NCBI GenBank assembly: GCA_025916675.1 | Contig: CP098402.1 | Coordinates: 3,343,205-3,407,204, forward strand | Reading direction: 5' to 3' | Source: Phycisphaera sp. | GTDB lineage: Bacteria; Planctomycetota; Phycisphaerae; Phycisphaerales; UBA1924 | DNA: 64,000 nucleotides | In this document: positions 51,361 to 60,287 of the stretch, in pieces | Layout: each line of letters opens with the position of its first letter | Numbering within the stretch: position 1 is the stretch's first letter | Position numbers and translations under genes: made by a program | The notes under the pieces: generated by a model | What the model was told of the DNA's origin: nothing | Databases searched by the model: none | The model's input: only the letters and a program-made list of their open reading frames with translations

Positions 51361-51846
51361 TCAGCCCGAGAAGGTAACCATCTTGTACGCCCACGCGGCC
51401 AGCAGGATGCCCCCGATGGCCCACCAGAGGCGACCTTTGAACATTTTCCCCGCCAGCCGCACCGTGTCGGCCCCACTGATCAGGCTGTGCAGCCCGCACC
51501 AGAAGGCCATAGCCGCCACAATGGCGAACACCATGCCCGCCGGCTGCACCAGAAAGGACCCGATCAAATCGCCATGGGCCGCATGCGTCACCGCCGTGGT
51601 CATGCCGCAGGTCACGCAGGGTTTGTCGAAGGCCTGCACCCACCCGCAACTGGGCATGCCAAGCTGCGTGTGCGTGCCGTGCCCCTCGGCCGAGGGCGTG
51701 AGCCCGGCCCCGATGAGCAAGGGGGCCAGGGCCACCACGGCGATGATGCCCCCCAGGGCGCGTGGCCCCAGCGTCCGCTCCTTCGGCGGCTCGGCCGGGC
51801 TCGTCGGCGGCACGCCGGGGCGGGTCTGGACGGGGGATGCGGTCAC
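51361..51846 (-). CDS. DUF2752 membrane protein, 161 aa
   Basis: The DUF2752 hallmark is the Cys-rich box [20 protein letters not shown] followed by [20 protein letters not shown]; three membrane helices are visible (about 34-52, 102-122 and 138-156). The GTG start overlaps the HxlR regulator's stop in a GTGA, so translation is coupled and expression follows the regulator. The family's function is unknown; the CxxCG may bind metal or heme-like cofactors, which is inference. An upstream open frame to 52161 belongs to the antisense of the regulator and is rejected. Confidence 0.85.
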   Translation of the reverse strand: MTASPVQTRPGVPPTSPAEPPKERTLGPRALGGIIAVVALAPLLIGAGLTPSAEGHGTHTQLGMPSCGWVQAFDKPCVTCGMTTAVTHAAHGDLIGSFLVQPAGMVFAIVAAMAFWCGLHSLISGADTVRLAGKMFKGRLWWAIGGILLAAWAYKMVTFSG

Positions 51847-52229
51847 GGGCACATCGTATGGGCCACGCCGGCCTCTTCGGGATTGGTCATCGCCTCTTCG
51901 GCGAAGCGACGGGCCTTGAAGTCTCGGCCCCACTCCTGCATCGAGACAAGCACCGGTTCGAGCGATCGCCCGTAGTCGGTCACCTCGTACTCGACGCGGG
52001 GGGGCACCTCGGCAAACACGTGCCGCGAGATCACGCCGTCGGCCTCGAGCTCGCGGAGCTGGAGCGTGATCATCCGCTCGGTCGCGTTGGGCACCAGCCG
52101 CTTCAGCTCGCCAAACCGTTTGCGGCCCGAGAGCAGGTGGCACACCAGCACGGGCTTCCACCGCCCGCCGATGACGCTGAGTGTCGCTTCCACGTCACAT
52201 CCGGTCTTCCAGTTGTACTGCCGTGCCAT
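51843..52229 (-). CDS. HxlR-family transcriptional regulator, 128 aa
   Basis: A winged-helix regulator of the HxlR/MarR-like family. [20 protein letters not shown] (about 10-29), [20 protein letters not shown] (about 36-55), [20 protein letters not shown] and [20 protein letters not shown] are the family's diagnostic blocks, and the Cys at 11 is the position used for redox/electrophile sensing in some members. AGGAG 8 bases upstream favours [10 protein letters not shown] over the Met six codons earlier. A dyad at 52268-52287 in front of it is the likely operator, shared with the divergent cupin/oxidoreductase operon. Confidence 0.92.
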   Translation of the reverse strand: MARQYNWKTGCDVEATLSVIGGRWKPVLVCHLLSGRKRFGELKRLVPNATERMITLQLRELEADGVISRHVFAEVPPRVEYEVTDYGRSLEPVLVSMQEWGRDFKARRFAEEAMTNPEEAGVAHTMCP

Positions 52230-52267
52230 CGGGCTCTCCTGAGTCATCGCAAACCAAAGAAACTTAA

Positions 52268-52287
52268 TACTTACATTTTTGTAGGTA
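52268..52287. promoter_or_regulatory. HxlR-type operator dyad TACTTACA-TTTT-TGTAGGTA
   Basis: The arms TACTTACA (52268-52275) and TGTAGGTA (52280-52287) match as inverted repeats at seven of eight positions around a 4-base spacer. HxlR regulators are known to bind TACTTACN-type palindromes. The site lies 39 bases upstream of the regulator start and 74 upstream of the divergent cupin gene, in an A/T-rich patch, so it could repress both directions. Confidence 0.7.
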
Positions 52288-52361
52288 CTTGTCGAGAGTG
52301 CAGTATAGCCGTACGTTCCCGCCAGTTGCACCAACACCACGCCAACCGGGAGACCGCGGCC

Positions 52362-53240
52362 ATGCCCATCCACGCTCGATTCCAGATCACACGGGCCCGC
52401 ACCGCCGCCGCCCAGGGTGTCGCTGGCCTGCTGGCGGCCGGCTGTGCGACATCGCAGCCCACCCCGACCGATGCCGCGCCGCAGGACAACGAGGTGCTCC
52501 TGGCCTCGGACGCCGATTGGGGCTCGCTCAACCCCGCCCGCGGCAACCAGGGCCCTGGCGCGGCCAACCTCTGGGGCGACCGCACCGGTACCGGGGCCAC
52601 GGGCATGCTGGTCCGCTTCGCCGACGGCTTCTCGTCGCCGCCGCACATCCACAACGTCACCTACCGCGGCGTGGTCATCCGGGGCCAGGTCCACAACGAC
52701 GACCCGACCGCCGAGCCCATGTGGATGCCCACCGGCTCGTACTGGACGCAGCCCGCCGGCGAGGTCCACATCACCGCCGCCAAGGGCACCAGCAACCTTG
52801 CCTACATCGAGATCCAGCAGGGCCCCTACATGGTGCTGCCCAGCGAGCAAGCCGAGGACACCGGCGAGCGCCCGGTAAACATCCACGAATCGAACCTCGT
52901 GTGGCTCGACGCCGCGACACTCACCCGGATCGAGAGCGATGAAGAGGCCGGCCCGAAGATCGCCTACCTCTGGGGCGATCCGCAGGACGCCGGGCCCAGC
53001 GGCGCGTTCGTCATGCTGCCCGCCGGCTTCAACGGCGCGCTCCAGAGCGAGGGCGCCTCCCTCCGCGCAGTCGTGGTCGAGGGCCAGCCCCGGTACACGC
53101 CCGAGGGCATCGACCTCCAGCCGGGCAGTTACGTCGGCTCGGCACGCGGCTCGACCCACTACATCGCTCTGTCCACTGCCCGGCCCAGTGTGCTCTACGT
53201 CCGCAGCGAGGGCCCGTTCTCCGTCACCCGATCGCGCTAA
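52362..53240 (+). CDS. DUF4437-type cupin lipoprotein, 292 aa
   Basis: A lipoprotein signal ends in LLAAGCATS, so the protein is probably lipid-anchored. The body contains two cupin-like repeats (beta-barrel, metal-binding type): [60 protein letters not shown]; then [60 protein letters not shown]. The HIH and terminal His residues could bind metal. Activity is unknown. It is divergent from the HxlR regulator and 24 bases upstream of the oxidoreductase, which supports one regulated operon. Confidence 0.85.
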   Translation: MPIHARFQITRARTAAAQGVAGLLAAGCATSQPTPTDAAPQDNEVLLASDADWGSLNPARGNQGPGAANLWGDRTGTGATGMLVRFADGFSSPPHIHNVTYRGVVIRGQVHNDDPTAEPMWMPTGSYWTQPAGEVHITAAKGTSNLAYIEIQQGPYMVLPSEQAEDTGERPVNIHESNLVWLDAATLTRIESDEEAGPKIAYLWGDPQDAGPSGAFVMLPAGFNGALQSEGASLRAVVVEGQPRYTPEGIDLQPGSYVGSARGSTHYIALSTARPSVLYVRSEGPFSVTRSR

Positions 53241-53264
53241 CCAGAGCCTCAAAGGAGCCACAAC

Positions 53265-54251
53265 ATGCACGCCATGCTCATCAACAACTACGGCCCCGAC
53301 GCTAAGTTCGAGGCCGGAACAGCCGAAACCCCACGGCCCAAGCCCGGCCAGGTGCTCATCAAGATCGCCGCGTCGAGCGTCAATACTGTCGACACCATGA
53401 TCCGCAAGATGGGCGCTGACCTTCCCTTTGCGCCCAAGACGCCCGCCATACTTGGCATGGACTTCGCGGGCACTATCGAAGCGATGGGCGAGGGCGTCAC
53501 CGGCTACGACGTAGGCGACGAGGTCTACGGCTGCGCGGGCGGGCTGGGCGACCTGCCCGGCACGCTGGCCGAGCGCATCGCCGCCGACGCCAGGCTGATC
53601 GCCCACAAGCCAAAGAACCTGTCGATGCGTGAGGCGGCCGCGATCCCGCTGGTTGGCATCACCGCGTACGAGGGGCTCCAACGCGCCGGGATCACGAAGG
53701 GCCAGAAGGTGCTGGTCCATGGCGGCTCGGGTGGCGTCGGCCACATCGCGTTGCAACTGGCCAGGCACTTCGGCGCCGACGTGTACTCCACCGGTGGCGG
53801 CGATGCCCAACTCGCGCTCATCGAAAAGCTCGGCGCCACGCCCATCAACTACAAGACCGAAACGGTCGAGCAATACGTCGTTAGGCACACCGGCGGCGCG
53901 GGCTTCGACGTCGTCTTCGATTCGGTGGGCGGGTCCAACCTGGCCAACTCGTTCGAGGCCGCCGCCCTCAACGGCCAGATCGCGACAACCGTCTCGATGT
54001 GCGAGCTTGATCTGACGCCGGCCCACTTCAAGGGCCTGTCGCTGCACGTGGTCTTCATGCTCATCCCGATGCTGCACGACTTCCGCCGAGAGGCCCATGG
54101 CGAGATCCTGCGCGAGTTGGCCAGCATCGCAGAGGCGGGCGGGATGACCCCGATGCTCGACGAGAAGAAGTTTTCGCTCCAGGAAGCGAGCGAGGCCCAT
54201 GCCCGACTCGAAAGCGGCCAAGCGATGGGCAAGGTTGTGGTTGACCCCTGA
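53265..54251 (+). CDS. Zinc-type-free quinone oxidoreductase (MDR family), 328 aa
   Basis: A medium-chain dehydrogenase/reductase of the quinone oxidoreductase branch. MHAMLINNYGPDAKFEAGTA opens the GroES-like half with AASSVNTVDTMIRKMG; the Rossmann half carries VLVHGGSGGVGHIALQLARH (about 146-165), which binds NADPH, and FDVVFDSVGGSNLANSFEAA. No structural zinc Cys are present. It would reduce quinones or enones. AAAGGAGCCACAAC precedes the ATG. With an HxlR regulator whose relatives respond to electrophiles and quinones, this operon fits quinone stress response; that is inference. Confidence 0.9.
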   Translation: MHAMLINNYGPDAKFEAGTAETPRPKPGQVLIKIAASSVNTVDTMIRKMGADLPFAPKTPAILGMDFAGTIEAMGEGVTGYDVGDEVYGCAGGLGDLPGTLAERIAADARLIAHKPKNLSMREAAAIPLVGITAYEGLQRAGITKGQKVLVHGGSGGVGHIALQLARHFGADVYSTGGGDAQLALIEKLGATPINYKTETVEQYVVRHTGGAGFDVVFDSVGGSNLANSFEAAALNGQIATTVSMCELDLTPAHFKGLSLHVVFMLIPMLHDFRREAHGEILRELASIAEAGGMTPMLDEKKFSLQEASEAHARLESGQAMGKVVVDP

Positions 54252-54374
54252 CAGGCCGCCCACATACTCGTGGGAAACAAACCGATCTCGCTACGAACGC
54301 GACACCCACAACATTTTCAGTTATTTTTGAAACAAATAGTGGACAAACCCCCGCCCACCAGCGATACTGAAGAT

Positions 54375-54962
54375 ATGGATCCCGTCCCCACACCCCCGGC
54401 CCCGCTCGAGCCAGAGGCCGCCATCCGCGAGGCCCAGGACGGCTTCATCGGCGCGTGGGGGCAGATGGCCGGGGCTTGGGGTATCAGCCGCACCATGGCC
54501 GAGGCCCACGCCCTGCTGTTCGTTACCGGGCAGGCCCTGAACACCGACGAGGTGATGGAACGCCTCCAGATCTCGCGCGGCAACGCGTCGATGTCGCTGC
54601 GGGCCCTGCTCGAGTGGGGGATCGTCAGCAAGGCCCACAAGCGTGGCGATCGCAAGGAGTACTTCCAGGCCGAGCAGGACGTGTGGGCCATGTTCCGCGC
54701 CATCGTGCGCGAGCGACTCAAGCGCGAAGTCGAGCCGCTCATTGCCCAGCTCCACGAGATCCGCGACCTCACCGGCGTCAAGCAGCAAGCAGCCAAGCAG
54801 AAGGGCAAGGCCAACATAGCCACCGACTTGGGCGACCACAACGCTCGACTTGACGAGCTCGTCGACTTCTTCGTTACCGTCGATCAACTCGGCCAGCGTT
54901 TCGCGAGCCCGCAGGGGCGCGGCCTGCGCGTGGCCGCCAAGATGCTGGCCAAGGTAACCTGA
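54375..54962 (+). CDS. GbsR/MarR-type transcriptional regulator, 195 aa
   Basis: A winged-helix protein of the GbsR branch: GAWGQMAGAWGISRTMAEAH, LFVTGQALNTDEVMERLQIS, RGNASMSLRALLEWGIVSKA and HKRGDRKEYFQAEQDVWAMF form helices and wing, followed by a helical dimer region (IVRERLKREVEPLIAQLHEI). GbsR in Bacillus controls glycine-betaine synthesis, but members regulate varied targets. The start at 54375 has no clear ribosome-binding site; an in-frame start at 54270 is possible but would add an unrelated N-terminus. The 123 bases upstream are A/T-rich and may contain a promoter. Confidence 0.9.
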   Translation: MDPVPTPPAPLEPEAAIREAQDGFIGAWGQMAGAWGISRTMAEAHALLFVTGQALNTDEVMERLQISRGNASMSLRALLEWGIVSKAHKRGDRKEYFQAEQDVWAMFRAIVRERLKREVEPLIAQLHEIRDLTGVKQQAAKQKGKANIATDLGDHNARLDELVDFFVTVDQLGQRFASPQGRGLRVAAKMLAKVT

Positions 54963-54980
54963 TCTCGCAATGACCCAAGC

Positions 54981-55403
54981 ATGACCACCGCGCACTCCAG
55001 CACGAGTTTCGAGCAACGCATCCGGCACGAGCCCGCGATACGCGCGGCGTGCCTGCGATTGTGCTGGTCGGTTGCTCCCGCCGCGCTGGGCCGCACGGGC
55101 CGGGTGCCTCTGGCCCTCGAACTCAATCTACGCAGCGGCGAGCCCCCGCGCGTCACACTCGATGGTGCCGGGTTCGCGCCTGCGTCCGAGTGGGCGCGAG
55201 ATTGGAACGGCACGCTGGCGATCCGCCGCGTTGGGTCGGGCCAGGGCAAGGGGCTCCTGATCGTCGAAGCCGCACCGATCGCGGTCGCCGTGATTGATGC
55301 CGACAACGCCGATCGGCCGTTGCACGTAGCATGCGATCTGCCAAAGGCCCTGGGCCTGTCGGGCGGGCGCTACGAGATGGTGAGCGGTGGGCTTTCGGCC
55401 TAG
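54981..55403 (+). CDS. Unknown protein, 140 aa
   Basis: No family is recognised. The chain is Ala/Arg-rich with short beta segments (NGTLAIRRVGSGQGKGLLIV, IAVAVIDADNADRPLHVACD) and no membrane segment. It follows the GbsR-type gene by 18 bases in the same direction, so a shared transcript is likely. The 3' end overlaps the convergent dockerin gene by 4 bases. Codon pattern is compatible with coding, but no homology can be claimed. Confidence 0.55.
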   Translation: MTTAHSSTSFEQRIRHEPAIRAACLRLCWSVAPAALGRTGRVPLALELNLRSGEPPRVTLDGAGFAPASEWARDWNGTLAIRRVGSGQGKGLLIVEAAPIAVAVIDADNADRPLHVACDLPKALGLSGGRYEMVSGGLSA

Positions 55404-56614
55404 CAGCCCAGGGCAAATTCCCTCTGGAAAGCCAGAAAATCGAAGAGTGTCAATTCACCATCGCCATCGAAGTCGGCGTGGTAGTCGCCAGCCAGAAAGA
55501 GGTTCTGGAAGGTCAAGAAATCAAAGACAGTGAGTTCGCCGTCCCCGTCGAGATCGACATCGCAGGACACCGCGCGCGACCAAAGCAGGGCCTCGGCACC
55601 GCTCGCCGTATAGCCGAAACCCGCAACGAAGATAGACCGCCCATCGCTCCACACCCCGCGTGCCTCGGAGTGTTCGAATCTTGATGGCAGGATTTCGTGC
55701 AAGTCTTCTACGCGGTCGATCCTCGAACGCCACAGCATCGCGCGAGATGTGACGCTGTCCCTGGCCATCCCAACCTGATACCGGCCCCACACGCCATAGG
55801 CGATCGAGTCCTCGGCCCAGGCCGGGTGGAGCGAGAGGAACGAGTCGGCTGTGCCACGCCACATTGCCGCCCGTAGTGTGCGAAAACCCGAGACCGCTAC
55901 CACACCGACTTGCAGGTCGTCACCTACGGCGTTGATCCAGGATTGATCGAAGCCCACTGGGTGCAGGCTCGATAGCGACTCGGGTGTACCGCGCCAGAGT
56001 GCAGCGCGGGCGGCGTCTTCTTCGTATTGCACCCAGCCCGCTTGCACGGGCCCGTCGGCATCAGCGCCCGCGGCCCAGGCTTCTGACTCGACGGCCTCGG
56101 CAGGGTGTAACTCGGTCCACGACGCGGGTTCTCCCATCCAGAAGCCGGCGCGATCGCCCGAGGCGTACCTCGCAAAGCCGGCTTGCTGGCCCTCGTACAC
56201 ACTCATAGCTGCGGAGGCCAGAGCGCCGTCGGGATGCAGATTGACGTACATCGCGGGATCGCCATGCCACAACGCCGCGCGGAAGATATCAAAGCCCACG
56301 CCGCTCGCTGTTGTGCCGACACTCTGCCCGCCCTGCACATCCAAACATTGCGAGTCATCCCATCCGGCTGGATGGACCGATGCGAACATGTACGGAAAGC
56401 TGAACGCCCACGTCCCCGCAAGGACGTCGGCCGATTGCGCGTAGCCGGCGATGATTGGCCTGGGCCAGGGTCCGAATACGTCTTCGTCGATAGCGAACGC
56501 GCCCGACGAGGATTGGCCGGAAGGATGGAGCGGCTGGGCGGCCCACTGGCCCATGGCGTTCACGGCGATGAGAAACCACGCCGCGAGGGCGCACGCGTAT
56601 GTTCGCATTTCCAT
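55400..56614 (-). CDS. Secreted repeat protein with GC-type dockerin, 404 aa
   Basis: A signal peptide (MEMRTYACALAAWFLIAVNA) precedes repeats of about 50-55 residues built on [RA]AxxWRGxxxSxxxLHPxGxxxS (RAALWHGDPAMYVNLHPDGA, RAALWRGTPESLSSLHPVGF, RAAMWRGTADSFLSLHPAWA, RAMLWRSRIDRVEDLHEILP). They probably form a beta-propeller or solenoid. The module at the end has Cys, DLDGDGELTVFDFLTFQN, then DFDGDGELTLFDFLAFQREF and stops at GC without Pro. GGGGG lies 7 bases upstream of the start. It sits 71 bases downstream of another dockerin gene on the same strand, so the two may be coexpressed. Function unknown. Confidence 0.85.
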   Translation of the reverse strand: MEMRTYACALAAWFLIAVNAMGQWAAQPLHPSGQSSSGAFAIDEDVFGPWPRPIIAGYAQSADVLAGTWAFSFPYMFASVHPAGWDDSQCLDVQGGQSVGTTASGVGFDIFRAALWHGDPAMYVNLHPDGALASAAMSVYEGQQAGFARYASGDRAGFWMGEPASWTELHPAEAVESEAWAAGADADGPVQAGWVQYEEDAARAALWRGTPESLSSLHPVGFDQSWINAVGDDLQVGVVAVSGFRTLRAAMWRGTADSFLSLHPAWAEDSIAYGVWGRYQVGMARDSVTSRAMLWRSRIDRVEDLHEILPSRFEHSEARGVWSDGRSIFVAGFGYTASGAEALLWSRAVSCDVDLDGDGELTVFDFLTFQNLFLAGDYHADFDGDGELTLFDFLAFQREFALGC

Positions 56615-56685
56615 GCCATTACCCCCATCTCAGGCCTTGCTTCTACTGAACTCTACGAGCGAGGAGCGATCGGGTTGCAAGCGCT

Positions 56686-57864
56686 TCAGCATCCCGCATC
56701 GAACAGATTCTGGAACTCCAGAAAATCGAAGATCGTCAGCGTGCCGTCGCCATCGAGGTCGGCCCTGAGATCCCCGCCGTCGAACAGGTTCTGGAAGGCC
56801 AGGAAGTCGAAGATGGTGAGCGCGCCGTCACCGTCGAGGTCGGCAACGCACGCGGGGCCGCCATGGGCGAGCACGAACGCGCGTGCCTCTCCGGAAGGAT
56901 TCGTTCCGTTGCCCAGGATGATGCCGGCATCGTTGATATCCTGGGCGGTCGTCAGCATCCAGCCGTCGCCGGTGGCATCGACCATGCTCGAGAGCGCACG
57001 CGCGCCGTCGTCCTGAGTCCACAGGATCGCGCCAAGCCCCGAACTACCGACGGCCTGCCCACCGGCGTTGATACGGACCAACTGCGAGGTCATGCCCGGG
57101 CCGAGCGCCTCACCCGCGTCGATGGGATCGCCCGCGGCATCCCATACGGTCGCGCGAGTCACCGAGCCCGCGCGCGCGAAGCCGACGATGAGCCCCGAGG
57201 CGTTGCGGTCGTACGCGGCGTCGACACCGGTGAGCCCCGGTTCCAGGCGGTCCAGAAGCCGTGGTTCGCCGGCTGCCGGCCATTCGATGGCCCGCCACAC
57301 GCCCTCGGCCTCGGGGTGGTGGCGTGACGTCCCAACCACGCGCCCTACGGCATCGATGCGCAGCACGGTCGCGGGCTGGCCCCAGGTCTCGAGCACACGC
57401 GGCGAGCCCGGTCCGAGCGGCCAGATGAGCGGCAGCAACGGCGACCCCACTTGCATGAGCACGTCGCCTGAGCCGTTGACGCTGACGGGCGTGACCGTGT
57501 TGCACGTGTCCGGGCCGATGGGCACGAGCCCGCCCGAGGTCGTCCACAAGAACGATCCGGGCGTGCCGCAATCACGGTCGCTCGTGCCCACGACCAGGCC
57601 GCTGGCGATGGAGACGGCTTCGCTCGTCAAGCCGCCATCGAGCGTGCCCAGCACCACCGGCTCGGCATCGAACGACGCCCACGAGACCGCCACAAGGCCG
57701 ATGGCGAGCTGGCTCGACCCGACGATGCGGCCCTGCTCATCGATGCTCGTGGCGATGGTGGCCGTGCCGCCGGGTGGTGGCAGCAACTCGTGGACGGCGT
57801 ACTGGGCGAGCGCGGCCGGGGAACCGACCGCGATGCCCACGGTGGCGATGAGGTGGCGTGCCAT
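56686..57864 (-). CDS. Secreted HAF-repeat protein with GC-type dockerin, 392 aa
   Basis: MARHLIATVGIAVGSPAALA is a signal peptide; the upstream in-frame Met at 57897 is ignored because it precedes it by 11 residues. The body is rich in extracellular HAF-type repeats (IDEQGRIVGSSQLAIGLVAV, AVGRVVGTSRHHPEAEGVWR, RNASGLIVGFARAGSVTRAT, NAGGQAVGSSGLGAILWTQD, NDAGIILGNGTNPSGEARAF), a pattern known in secreted proteins of planctomycetes and proteobacteria, likely a beta-propeller. The dockerin module (Cys, DLDGDGALTIFDFLAFQN, DLDGDGTLTIFDFLEFQN, terminal GC) ends the protein. It is the first of two adjacent dockerin genes. Confidence 0.85.
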   Translation of the reverse strand: MARHLIATVGIAVGSPAALAQYAVHELLPPPGGTATIATSIDEQGRIVGSSQLAIGLVAVSWASFDAEPVVLGTLDGGLTSEAVSIASGLVVGTSDRDCGTPGSFLWTTSGGLVPIGPDTCNTVTPVSVNGSGDVLMQVGSPLLPLIWPLGPGSPRVLETWGQPATVLRIDAVGRVVGTSRHHPEAEGVWRAIEWPAAGEPRLLDRLEPGLTGVDAAYDRNASGLIVGFARAGSVTRATVWDAAGDPIDAGEALGPGMTSQLVRINAGGQAVGSSGLGAILWTQDDGARALSSMVDATGDGWMLTTAQDINDAGIILGNGTNPSGEARAFVLAHGGPACVADLDGDGALTIFDFLAFQNLFDGGDLRADLDGDGTLTIFDFLEFQNLFDAGC

Positions 57865-57974
57865 GCCGCAAAGATAGTCGGGAGGATCGGTTGGCACCCC
57901 CCGATTCGGGCGAAATGACGCAACCGATAACGCCAGAACTTACCTATCTTGGTGCCCATTTGCCATCCCCAACG

Positions 57975-57999
57975 AAAAGCCCGCCGTTCTGGCGGGCTT
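57975..57999 (-). terminator. Intrinsic terminator downstream of atpA
   Basis: On the minus strand, AGCCCGCC pairs with GGCGGGCT around a 5-base loop and is followed by TTTT, 36 bases after the atpA stop. This is a standard rho-independent terminator and shows atpA is not followed by other atp genes on the same transcript. Confidence 0.85.
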
Positions 58000-58035
58000 G
58001 AATCGAGTCCGGCGGTTTCGATCAGTGGCCGATGC

Positions 58036-59640
58036 CTATGCGCCCGCGGCCACCGGCTCGCCCGCCGGCTTGGTGCCGCTCTTCTGGGTCCGCACCCAGT
58101 CGCCGCTGAAGGCCTTGAGGGCGTCCTCGAGTTCGGCGTTGATCTCGTCGGTCAGCTTGCGCTGCTCGTTGATCTTGTCCCAGAGCGGCTTGTAGCTGGT
58201 CTGGAAGGCCTCCAGCAAATCCTTCTCGAACTGCCGCACGTCCTTGAGGGCCACCTCGTCGAGGTAGCCACGCGTGCCGGCGAACATCGAGATGACCTGG
58301 TCGACCACGTGGAAGGGTGTGAACTCGGGCTGCTTGAGCAGCTCGACCATGCGGGCACCGCGGTCGAGCTGGTTCTGCGTCGCCTTGTCGAGCTCGGTGC
58401 CGAGCTGGGCGAAGGCCTCGAGCTCGCGGTAGGCCGCAAGGTCGAGTCGCAGCGAGCCGGCGATCTTCTTCATCGCGCCGATCTGGGCGGCGCCACCCAC
58501 GCGGCTCACCGAGATGCCCACGTTGATGGCCGGACGCACACCACTGAAGAACAGTTCCGGCTCGAGGTAGATCTGCCCATCGGTGATCGAGATCACGTTG
58601 GTGGGGATGTACGCCGACACGTCGCCTTCCTGCGTCTCGATGATCGGCAGGGCGGTCAGGCTGCCGCCGCCGTTCTCGTCGCTCAGCTTGGTGGCGCGCT
58701 CCAGCAGGCGGCTATGGAGGTAGAACACGTCGCCGGGGTAGGCCTCGCGGCCGGGCGGGCGGCGGAGAAGCAGCGACAACTGGCGATAGGCCACGGCCTG
58801 CTTGCTCAGGTCGTCGTAGACGAGCAAGGCGTGCTTGGGCTTGCCGTTGCCTTCTTTGCCCTGCCACATGAAGTACTCGCCCATCGCACAGCCCGAATAT
58901 GGGGCCACGTACTGCATGGGAGCGGGGTCGCTGCTCGACGCGTTCACGACGATGGTGTAGTCCATCGCGCCGTGCTTGCGGAGCTTCTCGACCACGCTGG
59001 CGACGGTCGATTCCTTCTGACCAACCGCGACGTAGATGCACACGACGGCCTCGTCGGTGCCCCAGTACTGCTTCTGGTTGATGATCGCGTCGATGCACAC
59101 CGCCGTCTTGCCGGTCTTGCGGTCGCCGATGACCAGCTCGCGCTGGCCACGCCCGACAGGAATCATCGCGTCGACGGCCTTGATGCCGAACTGCAGCGGC
59201 TCGCTCACCGGCTGGCGGTCGGCGATGCCCGGGGCGATGATGTCGACCTTGCGGTACTCGGCGGCCTCGATGGCGGGGCCATCATCAATCGGACGGCCCA
59301 AGGGATCGACCACGCGGCCCAGCAGGCTCTCGCCCACGGGCACCTCGAGCAGGCGGCTGGTGCTCTTGACCAGGTCGCCCTCCTTCACCAGCAGGTAATC
59401 GCCGTAGATGACGGCGCCCACGGTGTCCATCTCCAGGTTCATCACCTGGCCCATGACGGCGCCCTTCTCGGTCTGGAACTCGAGCAGCTCGCCGGCCATG
59501 GCGTTGGCCAGGCCGTAGACGCGGGCGATGCCGTCGCCGACCTCGACCACGCGGCCGACCTCGGAGACTTCGAGTTCGTTCGAGTACTGCTCGAGCTCGG
59601 TACGGATGACGCTGGCGATCTCGTCGGTTCGGATCTTCAC
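58036..59640 (-). CDS. atpA: ATP synthase F1 subunit alpha (AtpA), 534 aa
   Basis: The catalytic-core alpha subunit of F1. Visible are the N-terminal beta-barrel ([20 protein letters not shown]), the nucleotide loop [15 protein letters not shown] (about 170-184), the catalytic-interface region [20 protein letters not shown], and the C-terminal [15 protein letters not shown]. The GTG at 59640 begins the N-terminal helix; upstream in-frame codons up to 60054 are made by a 21-bp repeat and rejected. No atpF/H/G/D gene borders it: an intrinsic terminator lies downstream and a repeat array upstream. The gene is therefore isolated from the atp operon, which is unusual. The C-terminal tail ([15 protein letters not shown]) is slightly longer than usual. 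Confidence 0.96.
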   Translation of the reverse strand: MKIRTDEIASVIRTELEQYSNELEVSEVGRVVEVGDGIARVYGLANAMAGELLEFQTEKGAVMGQVMNLEMDTVGAVIYGDYLLVKEGDLVKSTSRLLEVPVGESLLGRVVDPLGRPIDDGPAIEAAEYRKVDIIAPGIADRQPVSEPLQFGIKAVDAMIPVGRGQRELVIGDRKTGKTAVCIDAIINQKQYWGTDEAVVCIYVAVGQKESTVASVVEKLRKHGAMDYTIVVNASSSDPAPMQYVAPYSGCAMGEYFMWQGKEGNGKPKHALLVYDDLSKQAVAYRQLSLLLRRPPGREAYPGDVFYLHSRLLERATKLSDENGGGSLTALPIIETQEGDVSAYIPTNVISITDGQIYLEPELFFSGVRPAINVGISVSRVGGAAQIGAMKKIAGSLRLDLAAYRELEAFAQLGTELDKATQNQLDRGARMVELLKQPEFTPFHVVDQVISMFAGTRGYLDEVALKDVRQFEKDLLEAFQTSYKPLWDKINEQRKLTDEINAELEDALKAFSGDWVRTQKSGTKPAGEPVAAGA

Positions 59641-60287
59641 GGCGGGCTGTCCCTTTAGTAAGGAGGCTCTCTGGCTTCTGGTTTTCTTGTCCCGGCCACC
59701 ACCGCCGGGCATCCGCCCGGTTCGGTTGCCCGGACGGGTGCCAAGGGTAGCGGCGCTGGCCCCGATTGTCTCGGCCACTCCGTGGTGGGGTATGGGATCT
59801 GGGCAGGTGAAGGAAGGGGGTGTGGGGGTGAGCGACGCGCGGCCATCCCGATCTCGTGCCGGGCCGCCGGATGCCGTGTCCGGGCGGCCCGAGGTCATGC
59901 CAAGGGCCCCGGAACTCGTGTCCGGGCTTCCTGGCGTCGTGTCAGGGGCCCGGGATGCCGCAATCGGGCTGCCCGATGCCTTGTCAGGGTCCCCGGATGT
60001 CGTGTCCGGGCTGCCTGATGTCTTGTCCGGGTCCCCGGATGTCGTATCAGGCAACCCGGATGGAACATCCGGGGACCCATATCCGGACTTTGCCGGGTCG
60101 AAAACCGGCCCCGGAGGCCCATTTTCGCCCCCGTGGACTTTGTTCTGGTGTTTAGGGGCCTGGTTGGGAGCCGGGAAGACCCTCGCTCGAATCCGCGCGA
60201 GATCGTTTTGGGGCCGGGACCGTTCTGCGGTATCTTGCTATATAGAACTGGGCCGCTCTGGCCAGGCCAATCCACGGGAGACCACGC
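59641..60287. other. Gene-free region upstream of atpA with repeat array and promoters
   Basis: A 647-base stretch between divergent atpA and the PEP-CTERM-like gene. The central 59867-60097 part is a 21-bp tandem array described separately. The plus-strand side has a TATATAG box near 60239 and GGGAGA before the ATG at 60288, compatible with a promoter and ribosome-binding site for the plus gene. No coding frame in it looks real; apparent frames come from repeat periodicity. Confidence 0.6.
59867..60097. repeat. 21-bp tandem array of small palindromes, about 11 units
   Basis: Units of exactly 21 bases can be read from 59867 to 60097, with consensus near CCGGATGTCGTGTCCGGGCNN (unit at 59993-60013 is CCGGATGTCGTGTCCGGGCT followed by G). 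Many units contain their own dyad CCGGA-N7-TCCGG, so each is a potential short hairpin with 5- to 6-bp arms. Positions 59909, 59993, 60035 and 60056 are the best preserved. The unit length gives open frames coding heptads of the type [14 protein letters not shown] on both strands. It lies between divergent atpA and the PEP-CTERM-like gene. Confidence 0.85.

Noticed and set aside
59641-60054. Upstream extension of atpA (PDTTSGD-type heptads)
   Set aside because: Arises from the 21-bp array; atpA homology begins at the GTG at 59640.
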